64,000 bases of DNA from Darksidea phi (taxonomy: Eukaryota; Ascomycota; Dothideomycetes; Pleosporales; Lentitheciaceae), in contig JASJFT010000087.1 in assembly GCA_030770425.1 (NCBI GenBank), positions 62,001-126,000 of the forward strand, in the 5' to 3' direction. Under the pieces are notes generated by a model. It was given only the letters and a program-made list of their open reading frames with translations. It made no database searches and was not told the DNA's origin. Both the position numbers and the translations under genes were made by a program. Below, piece after piece: positions 10,470-18,852 of this stretch (positions within the stretch are counted from its first letter, which is position 1; each line of letters starts with the position of its first letter).

Positions 10470-12341
10470 TCACCATATCTCAATATCCTCCTCCCTATTC
10501 TCAAACTTCGGTAATTCGCAGCGAAATGGGAATGGTTCCTCTCCCGAGTCACCCCAAACACCGCGCGGCTGTCCATTCAGACGTTCTTCTGGCAAGACTT
10601 CCCCATACATGACCCCAGCCACATAGCATTGTCCGAGTACAACATAATGATCAGAAACTTTCCGAAGCGCTACGGGCATCGAGGAGCCGTAGAGGATGTA
10701 GATAACGTCTTGTTTTCTCAAGTGATCAGGAGCAAAGCAGAAGAAACCATTTTCAGTTATAGCAAGCACGCGACCGATCCGACGGGCTCTGAACAGTCCT
10801 TCGTATTTGATATCAATGGGTCTGTTGTCGTAACAGGGGAGATACTCCTCGTCTAGGATTCTCTTGCCATGACGATCTTCTTTGAGTTCCCATGCCTGGT
10901 CGCAATGCGTGGTTTTCCACAGCGTATATTGTTTAAGTACATGCCATTTGTCTTTGGTGGAGGGCGCAGACTCCCTCGTGTAGCCGAGGCGCAGCGTGTT
11001 GCTCAAGGCTTGCTCATTTGCCTCTTCGGAGCCGTATCCACCGTGCTCGCGGAATATAGGGATCAAGTCAGCATACCGATTGCAATGACTGATGATTTTG
11101 TTCGCCGTTCCGATGAACATCCCGCGAGCCTTGAGAATAGGATTTGACGAGGGCGTTGGGGTGCTTGGGAAGGAGGTCACAGCTTTCGGGCCACCAGCGC
11201 GGAAGTATGTCCTTTCGAAGACTCCGAGGATCTCGCAAGACGGGCGTCTGCTCCAATCGGGAATCCAAGATGCCATAGGTTTAGCTTCCGTAGGAGCTTC
11301 ACTGGCTTCTGGTTCGTCTGCATGCGATAAAAGCTCCAACGTGCCGTAGAATTCAATCCACCATATAGCAATTTTCGTGTAAACCTGTTCCTTACTCATA
11401 TGGTAATCCAGCTTGGGTAAAGATTCAGCATCTAAAGCAATGCCAAGAAGCGAGAAGACTTTGTCTCTTGGATCCGTCGCATCGCAGTACCGCATTCTCG
11501 GGAGGAGGCGCTGCAACGTGCCATCTTCTCCCCGGAGGCGGTCACCCGAGCGGGCATTCATTGCCATCGGCACGCACGGGGGATGCGCGCGGCGCGGCCA
11601 AAAGAAGAAGATAATACCCCACAGCTGCTTCCAGCGTATCTGAGTCGCGCCACAAACGACTGTGGCGCGGTTCCCTCCCTTAATGACTTCCTGGATGACC
11701 CAAGAGCGAGAGAACCAGGTGCGTTCCAGGATCTCATGCGCAGCTTTGGCAACACGGCCTTCCGGTGTATCTGGATGCTGGCTCTTTGGTATGAGTGCGA
11801 GGATTGACAATTTGTGCTCTGCACGTATGATCAGCTGTAGTGCTTCCGCTTCACAATCATTTGCTTCCCCAATATAGACGATGACTTGCGCGGCTAGGCT
11901 ATAGATGCTCGCCATTTGCCCTATTACGATGGATTTCTCATCATTGTCTGTCTGGTTTATGCAAATGGCATCTACCCAGAGTGGCTTCCCGTCGGTTAGG
12001 CTTCGGATTCGTCGTAGCATCAGGAAGCAGTTCTCGGTGATGTGAAGAGAGCTGCCGTCGTCCAACAAGATCTGACGTGGTTTCGCAGGAGCTCCCCAGA
12101 CATAAGAGGAAGCAATGTAACCGTCATCTGACTGGTTGAAGGATGAAAGCTGCCTGTGTACGATCTTCCCTCGAATTTCATCGACTGCAAGGTCACTCAT
12201 GTCAAGTAAAAGGAACCGCTGCTCCGTAGGAGAGGAAAGGGGCCGGTATTCGTACTCTTTTAGATCTTCCTTCATCTTCAGTACCTCAGATTGCTGTCTA
12301 ACGCTTGCAGCGTTCAGGTCCTCGTCAATGCTGTTATTCAT
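10470..12341 (-). CDS. HET-domain protein (heterokaryon incompatibility type)
   Basis: Single exon, 623 aa from the ATG at 12341. The frame is open to a TTG at 12383, but that is not a credible start. The HET domain lies at about residues 35-200 and shows the family blocks IASSYVWG, LWVDAICINQ and the R-SW-V-QEV motif (RTWFSRSWVIQE). HET proteins trigger growth arrest or cell death when incompatible fungal nuclei share a cell, and the domain resembles TIR folds. The rest of the protein (about 200-623) is the usual poorly conserved HET C-terminus. No NACHT, ankyrin or WD repeats are attached. Neighbours are an ankyrin relic and transposon debris, a typical setting for this fast-evolving family. 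Confidence 0.92.
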   Translation of the reverse strand: MNNSIDEDLNAASVRQQSEVLKMKEDLKEYEYRPLSSPTEQRFLLLDMSDLAVDEIRGKIVHRQLSSFNQSDDGYIASSYVWGAPAKPRQILLDDGSSLHITENCFLMLRRIRSLTDGKPLWVDAICINQTDNDEKSIVIGQMASIYSLAAQVIVYIGEANDCEAEALQLIIRAEHKLSILALIPKSQHPDTPEGRVAKAAHEILERTWFSRSWVIQEVIKGGNRATVVCGATQIRWKQLWGIIFFFWPRRAHPPCVPMAMNARSGDRLRGEDGTLQRLLPRMRYCDATDPRDKVFSLLGIALDAESLPKLDYHMSKEQVYTKIAIWWIEFYGTLELLSHADEPEASEAPTEAKPMASWIPDWSRRPSCEILGVFERTYFRAGGPKAVTSFPSTPTPSSNPILKARGMFIGTANKIISHCNRYADLIPIFREHGGYGSEEANEQALSNTLRLGYTRESAPSTKDKWHVLKQYTLWKTTHCDQAWELKEDRHGKRILDEEYLPCYDNRPIDIKYEGLFRARRIGRVLAITENGFFCFAPDHLRKQDVIYILYGSSMPVALRKVSDHYVVLGQCYVAGVMYGEVLPEERLNGQPRGVWGDSGEEPFPFRCELPKFENREEDIEIW

Positions 12342-12496
12342 GGTTGTGGAGAATATTCGATAGATGATCCGTAAGGATATCAAAGTGATAACTTCTTTTG
12401 CAGCATAGATTGATGTCTGGTATTTATAAACGATGGTGCCTAGAAGATAGCGGGCAGTTCACCGGAGAGCACTTTCGATAGATGTGGAGATCCTAG

Positions 12497-12544
12497 GCAG
12501 CCCCGCTTTTCGGCAGCCCCACTTTTCAGCAGCCCCGCTTTTCA
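12497..12544. repeat. Three tandem copies of a 16-bp unit
   Basis: The unit GCAGCCCCGCTTTTCA occurs at 12497-12512, 12513-12528 and 12529-12544 with one or two changes per copy. It sits about 150 bp upstream of the HET gene ATG, so it could lie in its promoter. Confidence 0.85.
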
Positions 12545-13258
12545 GCAAGAACACGTACCCTGGCCCATAGCAACCCGGTCTGGATAAAAGTTGAAGAGGA
12601 TATAGAATTAGGTTAATTAGTGAACATTTTGCTTCAAGGGTGACGCCGCGTGAGCAGACTAGAGCACCTATACATGCACCAGGAGAGTTGTAAGCGAGTT
12701 CTTGCACCAAAGAAACAGCTTAACAGAGCTACGTTCATCGATAAGTTGCGCGATCTATGCGCAGCTAGATATTTAGAGATGGAGAAGTATGAATTCAAGT
12801 GCGTAGGTTATGGATTGGTGTCCACTACAAATCTTGGCGACTGATTGCGAGCACATCGCAACCGATACATATACGCATGATACAGAATACCAAGATCCGA
12901 GTCCAGGCTTCAGCAGGTAGAGTGAGTGTTACTGGAAGAATGCTGTCGTCGTTGTAAGCGCGTACAAATGAAAGGGTCTGCATGTCGTACGGATACAGCT
13001 GTCGTACGGTCATACAACGAACGGTTCTTCGCATGAGCACTGCAATTATTAGGGCGGAGGAAAGGTGCTTCAGTTTGATCTCTGAGGGCGACAAGAAGTT
13101 CGGATCGTCGATGCTTATGAGCGCTGGGGTCAGGTGGAGTAGAGATCTGATGGTAGCTATGCTTAGAATTCGAGAAATATATCAACGCCATTGCACAAGC
13201 CAACCGCCGCCTTTACCGTCTCCTAGATAGTTACCTCTACCGCTACAATGTACAATAA
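12545..13258. other. Intergenic, no gene seen
   Basis: Runs upstream of the HET gene to the ankyrin relic. ORFs up to 97 codons occur but overlap each other on opposite strands and match nothing I recognise. Confidence 0.5.
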
Positions 13259-13646
13259 TCTGGAAGCTCAGCGTTGTTGTGGGCTGCCCGAAATGGCCAA
13301 GAGGCGACGGCGCAAAAGTCGCTGAGGGAAAAAGCCAATATACAGGCCACAAATGATGATGATGAGGCACCGCTGTTGTTGGCGGCAGAGAATGGGCATA
13401 AGCAGGTAGTAAAGCTGCTGGTTGACAAAGGCGCCGACGTCAACGTGCAGTGCGGATACTACGACAACGCACTCCAGGTGGCTTCGTACAGAGGGCCACG
13501 AGGCAGTGGTGAGGATGCTGCTCGGCAAGGGCGCCAACGTCAACGCACAGGGCGGACACTTCGGCGACGCACTCCAGGCGGCTTCGTACAGAGGCTACGA
13601 GGCGGTGGTGAAGTTACTAGTAGCACGGGGTGCCAAGTCATCATGA
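13259..13646 (+). pseudogene. Ankyrin-repeat fragment with a frameshift
   Basis: Two overlapping frames encode consecutive ankyrin repeats. The first, from 13259, contains APLLLAAENGHKQVVKLLVD and the start of a next repeat (NALQVASYRG). The second resumes with HEAVVRMLLGKGANVNAQGG and a further repeat, ending at a stop at 13644-13646. The switch happens around 13490-13495, where one extra G in a GGG run breaks the frame. No ATG opens the first frame, which is closed by a TAA at 13256. This looks like the 3' end of a larger ankyrin protein, such as the C-terminal sensor of a fungal NLR, left as a relic. Confidence 0.8.
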
Positions 13647-14769
13647 GGGAAATGCATGCATGGCTGGCTGATTGGTGTCCTTGAAAGAAGATAGCTACAT
13701 TCTGAAGCCTATGTCTTGGCATTGATAGTAGTCTGTTAAACACAACCCTGATGGCGATGCTTATGCCGCTGTAATGAAAGCAACGTCCTGGAGCGGTTGG
13801 CAAAAGCGCCGTACAGCCACATAGCTACAGATCTAGCGTTAGTAGTAATAGATTACGCCTAAGCTGCTTTAAGCTAGATACAGGAGTCCTTCTTATCTAG
13901 TACTTCTAGTAGGTAGACTTAGATTTAGTATAGAAGTATAATAAGCTATAAGTTAATAGACTTTTAATATATTTACTATTAACTAAAGTAAGACGATTAC
14001 TTAATACTTATACTAAATTATTATATTACGTAGTAAGTAGAATCTATTTTTAAGAGATACTAGAAGAGAATAGACTATATAACTTAAGACTACTGTTTTA
14101 AGAATATCTATTCTTCTGATCTTTTATTATATTAATTATATTAGGGATAATTTATAATATTCTACTACGTAGAGTATTTCGTTATATAGATCATCAGAGT
14201 TCGAATCGTACATAGGAAGAGGCCCATAATGAGTAGAAAAGCCACTGTTTTCGTACAAAAGTGCATTCTCCCTGTGCTCACTGTGATGCTCGAGCCACTT
14301 CTCTTCCCAATCATCGAGTTGCTCGACATGGACGGTGACGAGACTTGAGGATCGGTGAGCGGACACTGCGATACTGGATGCCACTTTGGCGAGGGGCCCG
14401 TTTGGCCGCAATAGGGGACTAAGGGCTTATTGGGACCGTATCACTTATCGTCCATGACGCGAATCGCGGTGCTCAAAGAGCCTTCGAGGGACCAGTAAAG
14501 GCGATATGCATCGGGAGTGATCACCACATGCTGTTGGGCGTTGCGGGCGGCTTCGAAGGTGGTCGGTACGTCAATTTCGTTCGGGTCTGATGTCGATGCA
14601 CACATGGTGGTATGCGCTTGTTGAAGTGAAGTTGTGGCCTGTAGGAGTGATAGCTGTGCCTCAGCGGGGACGAGCTATATAAGCCGACAGACCTAGTTTC
14701 CGACACCCGCACCCAAAAACACGCTGCCGCCAAAAAGGACGCGATATCTCTCAACACTATGCGTTAATT
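13647..14769. repeat. AT-rich block, probably RIP-mutated repeat
   Basis: From about 13835 to 14180 the sequence is extremely AT-rich, full of TA steps and nearly free of CA/TG, the pattern left by repeat-induced point mutation. What it was cannot be read. From 14180 to 14769 composition returns to normal, with no recognised gene. A 91-codon minus-strand ORF (14136-14411) matches nothing I know. Confidence 0.6.
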
Positions 14770-15550
14770 ATGGATGCCAAAGAAGCTACTATACAAGCTA
14801 CTATTTCTGATTATACTACTAGCTCTTTTACAAGCCAAAGTACAGCCGCAAAGGCGTATAACGTCCCCCAATCTACCCTTATCGGACACCTTAATGGCAC
14901 TACTAGCATGCGCGCCAGCCATCCCCATCAGCAACGGCTGACACCAGAGCAAGAAAGCTTTCTAGTACGTTGGATCCTCGAGTAGGATACGAACGGCTAC
15001 CCTCCCTCGCACGCGCGCGTTCGAAAAATGACTAGTCAAACCTTATAAATGACAGGCGATTACGAACCTCTAGGGAAGCGCTAGCCATCGGCCTTTTATT
15101 AAACAGAACCCACATGTTGTATCAATTATTGGCCGAGAGCTTGAGGTCGTGCGCGCTGAGGCTGCTACACCTGATTAGGTACGCGCATTTCTAGAGTCCT
15201 TTAAGCGGGCCAGAATACGGCTGGGTATGCAAGCAGAAGATGTATGGAATATGGATAAGACTAGGTTAGCCCTAGGGGTATATACGAACGCTAAGAAGGA
15301 GAAGGCTTATATAAAGGCTCTGGAAAATCGCGAGTAGGTTTCAATAACTAAGAGTATATCAACTATAGGGTAGAAACTACGCTACATAGTAATATTTAAG
15401 GGCTAGAGCCTATGGACTGTGTAGTTTCGATTAGAGTTAGTACCCAACTGGGTCTACATAGCTATAGAGAACGGCTGGAAGTTGAAAGCTATAGGTACTA
15501 AGTGGCTACGACACATCTATATTCCAGAATCAGTTTTGAAAGAATAATAT
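14770..15550 (+). mobile_element. Decayed pogo/Fot1-type DNA transposon (transposase relic)
   Basis: An ATG at 14770 opens 71 codons containing a Psq/CENP-B-type helix-turn-helix (residues about 20-45, AAKAYNVPQSTLIGHLNG), followed by the linker LTPEQESFLVRWILE that is standard in fungal pogo transposases. A TAG then stands where Gln is expected. Further pieces of the DDE_1 domain are readable in shifted frames: DVWNMDKTRLALGV, KALENRE, VIFKG, and WLRHIYIPES. They are interrupted by several TAG/TAA codons at positions where the family has Gln or Trp. The later catalytic part (the LLLDGHGSH-type block) is not found. The element is inactive. I could not define terminal inverted repeats. Confidence 0.85.
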
Positions 15551-15802
15551 TAGTCAAGGTTATTGAATCTTCCAAGCATTTTTACTGGAGGTAGGGATTA
15601 GTGCGGTGTACACCGACTTCTACAATATGACTGTATATACGAAATGCCACCTAGATTTGAAGCAATTTGGTATCATTATCTGTATTACAAACCCGCTATC
15701 GTGAATGAATTAGAAGCAAGAATTGAAAAGATCTGCCGCCCCGGCTCCTTCTCATGCACAAATTCGCCATCTTCAGTGTAACTCTTCGACACGATCGACA
15801 AG

Positions 15803-17299
15803 TCAATACTTCCCCGGCTCACCTGCTACTCCGCTAGCTGGCGCTGCACTAGTCGGCGTCGGCCCACTCGTTCCCACCGAAGTGGGACTCGTGAGAGCCT
15901 CCTTCTCCAAGCTTTCCGTCTGCAATGGCGCAGGCTGCCTACCCGCCCCGTTCAGACTTCCGCCGGGACTGGTCTGCGCCGTAGTCGGGCTCGTAGGCGC
16001 GCTCGTCTCCGGTACTTCGCCCGACACCTGCCCAGCAGCCTGCCTGATGATCTCCCACCACTGGCTCGCGGCCTGCGGTGTATGCGCTTTGAATGCCAAC
16101 TCATGGGTCATGCTGAGGGAGTTGCCGAGCTTACCCTTGGATACATCTTTGCCTTTAACGTTGAACTTTTGGCCGCTCACGGCGCCAACGATGCAGTCGG
16201 GGAGATAGAGTGACATCTCCGGCACAGGGTCTTTTTGAAAAGGGTCATCAGTTTTGAATTCATGGAGGAACTTGGAGGGCGTGACGACATAATAATTTGT
16301 ATCGTAGCTGCGCATGATCTTGCCCTTGCGCTCGAGGGAGCCTGCGATGAGGGGTTGGGTGGCGGGGTGGTTCTGGTTGGGGAAATGGATGCCCGAGACA
16401 GTGCGGGCGGGGGAGTTCGGATCGATGAGAATTGTGTTGTTGCGTTCAACGAAGCCGTTCCATTCGAAATCGAGAGGGATGCGTTGGGCGGTACCGACCA
16501 TTTCGCCATACATGTGCTTGGTGTGTTCGGCCTGCGTGTTGACAACCTGCATGAATTGGCCCATGCCGTGCTGAATGGTTTGGATGACGTGGGCTTCGAA
16601 TTGGGCAAAGGAGTTTTGCACGCTGATCAGATCCTGTCGGTTGTTATTCTCCTCTTGGACTTGCTTGTGCAGACGGTGCAGGACGCCGCGCTGGATGACA
16701 TAAGGGTCGTCGGCCGCCGTCATCCTACCGCCGGAAGAGTCAAAGACTGCCGTATACTGGCCAAGGTGCTCGATGTGCCTTTGGGTAGAGGCACGGGCCT
16801 TGTCGACCGCTTTGCTGCCTTTGCCGGCACCCTTTGTGAGCTCTTTTGTCTTGCTCTTGATCTCGGTATGGAGGCGCTCGAAGATGGGGAGGATGGAGGC
16901 TTTCAGCTGCTTGGCTGACTCGAAGTGCTGGTTCGAGATGCCCTGGGTATTCGCCCGGATGTTTTCAAACATACCCGCGATACCACCTAATGCCTGATCG
17001 AAATGATGACCCTCCTTCAACGGGTCCTTGACTGTCTGATCGGCGTTAGCATTGGGCGTGCTGTGCCACCCCAGAAAACTCACCCTCAGTACCCGCTCGT
17101 ACTCCTTTCCATGGGCATGCTGTGTCTTCTCTGTCGCCGTGATGTAGTCCTCCAAGTAGGCCACCGCATGCTTCCATGCCTGCAGCCGCTCTGCGAACAG
17201 CTTCGTAACCTCGCTGGTGTCCTCTCCGGGGATGGCATCCTCATCCACACTGCCGCCCGTCGGAGCGCGCGTCGCAATGGGTGACGTCGGGCTCGCCAT
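15803..17299 (-). CDS. Slm1/Slm2-like PH-domain protein
   Basis: Two exons, 17299-17084 and 17035-15803, giving 482 aa. Slm proteins bind PI(4,5)P2 at plasma-membrane compartments/eisosomes and pass signals to TORC2 and sphingolipid control in yeast. Residues about 25-280 form the F-BAR-like helical region, with the hallmark DPLKEGHHFDQALGGIAGMF. A PH domain follows at about 300-405 (LIAGSLERKGKIMRSYDTNY near its start), then a Ser/Thr/Pro tail. The 48-nt intron (17036-17083) is a multiple of three with no stop, so the ORF reads through it. GTGAGT, a GCTAAC branch site and CAG mark it, and removing it restores RVLRTVKDPLKEG. Confidence 0.93.
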   Translation of the reverse strand: MASPTSPIATRAPTGGSVDEDAIPGEDTSEVTKLFAERLQAWKHAVAYLEDYITATEKTQHAHGKEYERVLRVSFLGWHSTPNANADQTVKDPLKEGHHFDQALGGIAGMFENIRANTQGISNQHFESAKQLKASILPIFERLHTEIKSKTKELTKGAGKGSKAVDKARASTQRHIEHLGQYTAVFDSSGGRMTAADDPYVIQRGVLHRLHKQVQEENNNRQDLISVQNSFAQFEAHVIQTIQHGMGQFMQVVNTQAEHTKHMYGEMVGTAQRIPLDFEWNGFVERNNTILIDPNSPARTVSGIHFPNQNHPATQPLIAGSLERKGKIMRSYDTNYYVVTPSKFLHEFKTDDPFQKDPVPEMSLYLPDCIVGAVSGQKFNVKGKDVSKGKLGNSLSMTHELAFKAHTPQAASQWWEIIRQAAGQVSGEVPETSAPTSPTTAQTSPGGSLNGAGRQPAPLQTESLEKEALTSPTSVGTSGPTPTSAAPASGVAGEPGKY

Positions 17300-18103
17300 G
17301 GTTCGCCAGGTGTGTTGTGCGCAAGGCTAGGCGGGGTCGAATGTTGAGGTAGAGAACAATTACAGGCACAGCGCCAGCGGGGAGAGGGAAGAAATGTATG
17401 AAGAAATTGAGAGTCCTGGTGCAGGACGCTGCATCAGGCAGGAAATGTGTGCATATCGATCGACGTCACTGATCTGCGCAGGGGCGGGGTTCTGACTGAT
17501 GTCGGTGGCTTGGCCCAACGTCTTGGTACACCAAGCATCTCAACTTTCTTCTGTTGGCCCTCACATGTTCATCGCAAGCTTCGTGCAAGGTTCCTGTCCC
17601 ACTCTTGCTTCAATCCCAGCATCATAGCTCACTCTCCATCGACATCGCCGTGCTGCCATATTAATCACCCCAACTCCCCCGCTTGCTCTTCCGTGATCAG
17701 CTCCTCGAATCTCTCCCCTCGTCAACAAATCATAATCCGAGCACTTGAACCCGGGAGCAACGGCCTATCCAGTACCAGCACCTAGCCCTACCTCTGCAGC
17801 CTTCAGCAACCGGAACAATATACTAGCAGTCCCCCCTCTCCGCCCCCCTCCAGCAAGAAGCTGGCTTTGTGCTTCCCCCCTTCAACAACCCAAACCATCC
17901 TCTCTCCCTTCTTCCCATCTTTCCCCACCATGAAAGGTTTCCACACTCTTCTTACTCCCCTGTTCATCGGCATGAATCAGCACGTACCGCCCCGTCCCGC
18001 TTATCAGCGTATGCACCGTGCTCCCCTTGTTCCCTATGGAAATATCCCTGCGGCCTCCCCCTTGCTTAGATAATAGAAAATGCTCGTACTCGCATTCCTA
18101 ATA
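17300..18103. other. Intergenic, pyrimidine-rich
   Basis: Includes the promoter of the Slm-type gene. A pyrimidine-rich stretch at about 17800-17929 precedes an ATG at 17930 with 47 codons. It resembles a fungal promoter, but the short protein is not recognisable and I do not call it a gene. Confidence 0.45.
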
Positions 18104-18334
18104 CTATCGTCGCCCGAGAAGGATTTGGCCGCTGTCTTTATTTGAAGGTGTTGGTATACAAGGGTTCCGATCGAATTCGACAAAGAAGCCCTCCTTGACG
18201 TGCTTCAGCAGCCCGAGGTTCTCGATCAGCTTTTTAGCGGTTTCCGATTCTTCCGCACTGTGCTTGGGGTTATAGACATAGACGCATTGCAGAGAGGAAT
18301 ATACGGGTCGACCGAGGGCATTGTTTCCTCTATT
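18104..18334 (-). CDS. Unrecognised terminal exon (76 codons), gene start not resolved
   Basis: Reading the minus strand from a CTAG acceptor ending at 18335, 76 codons run open to a TAG at 18104-18106. The product looks like real protein: ALGRPVYSSLQCVYVYNP, then a helical KKLIENLGLLKHVKEGFFVE and FDRNP. No ATG opens this frame, and an in-frame TAG lies at the acceptor itself, so it must be the last exon of a spliced gene. A likely intron has its donor GTAAGC at about 18465 and a branch-like CTTGAC/CTAC near 18360. The upstream exon(s), somewhere in 18460-18850, were not resolved. I do not recognise the family. Confidence 0.5.
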   Translation of the reverse strand, partial: NRGNNALGRPVYSSLQCVYVYNPKHSAEESETAKKLIENLGLLKHVKEGFFVEFDRNPCIPTPSNKDSGQILLGRR

Positions 18335-18852
18335 CTAGTAACACGCGTGGGTGAGTAGTCAAGAATGTGCACATACGACGTGAGAAGAACAAGTGATGAA
18401 GAGAGGGAAGTGGAGGGAGCCGCCCGGTAAGCCCCACAACAATCCTTCATCCTAACGCTGGCTTACACAACCATCCCAAACTTTACATCTCACACTTCAC
18501 ATCCGAAGCACCCGTCGAAATCATGGTTCAAGCGTGTACATACTATGCAGGTACGAGCCGCTAGCGAGCCAACTACACTCAAGCGCGGTATGCCGTCATC
18601 GCATGCCATCCCATCATTGCCGGCCCACATATGATACGCCCACCACGACCATTTCCCCGTCGCTGACACGGAACTCCCAGCTAAAACCACAAGATGAGGA
18701 CGAACAGATGTGAGCAATTACCGAAATCCCCGAATTATATGATACAAAAAGGTAGGTGGAGGCGAACAGCCCGTCGGCGTCGCCAAGAGGAGAAAGTCCA
18801 AGGTAGAGGAACAGAGGCGGCGCTTCTCCCCACAGCCAAACTCCCACGGCCG

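Noticed and set aside
10470..12383. HET protein starting at 12383
   Set aside because: That codon is TTG. The first ATG in frame is at 12341 and leaves the whole HET domain intact.
14180..14215. tRNA B-box-like GTTCGAATC near 14197
   Set aside because: No A-box, no acceptor stem and no cloverleaf could be drawn around it.
17930..18073. 47-codon ORF after a pyrimidine-rich leader
   Set aside because: The leader looks promoter-like, but the product is short, lacks Cys pairs or a clear signal peptide, and continues into no further exon I can find.
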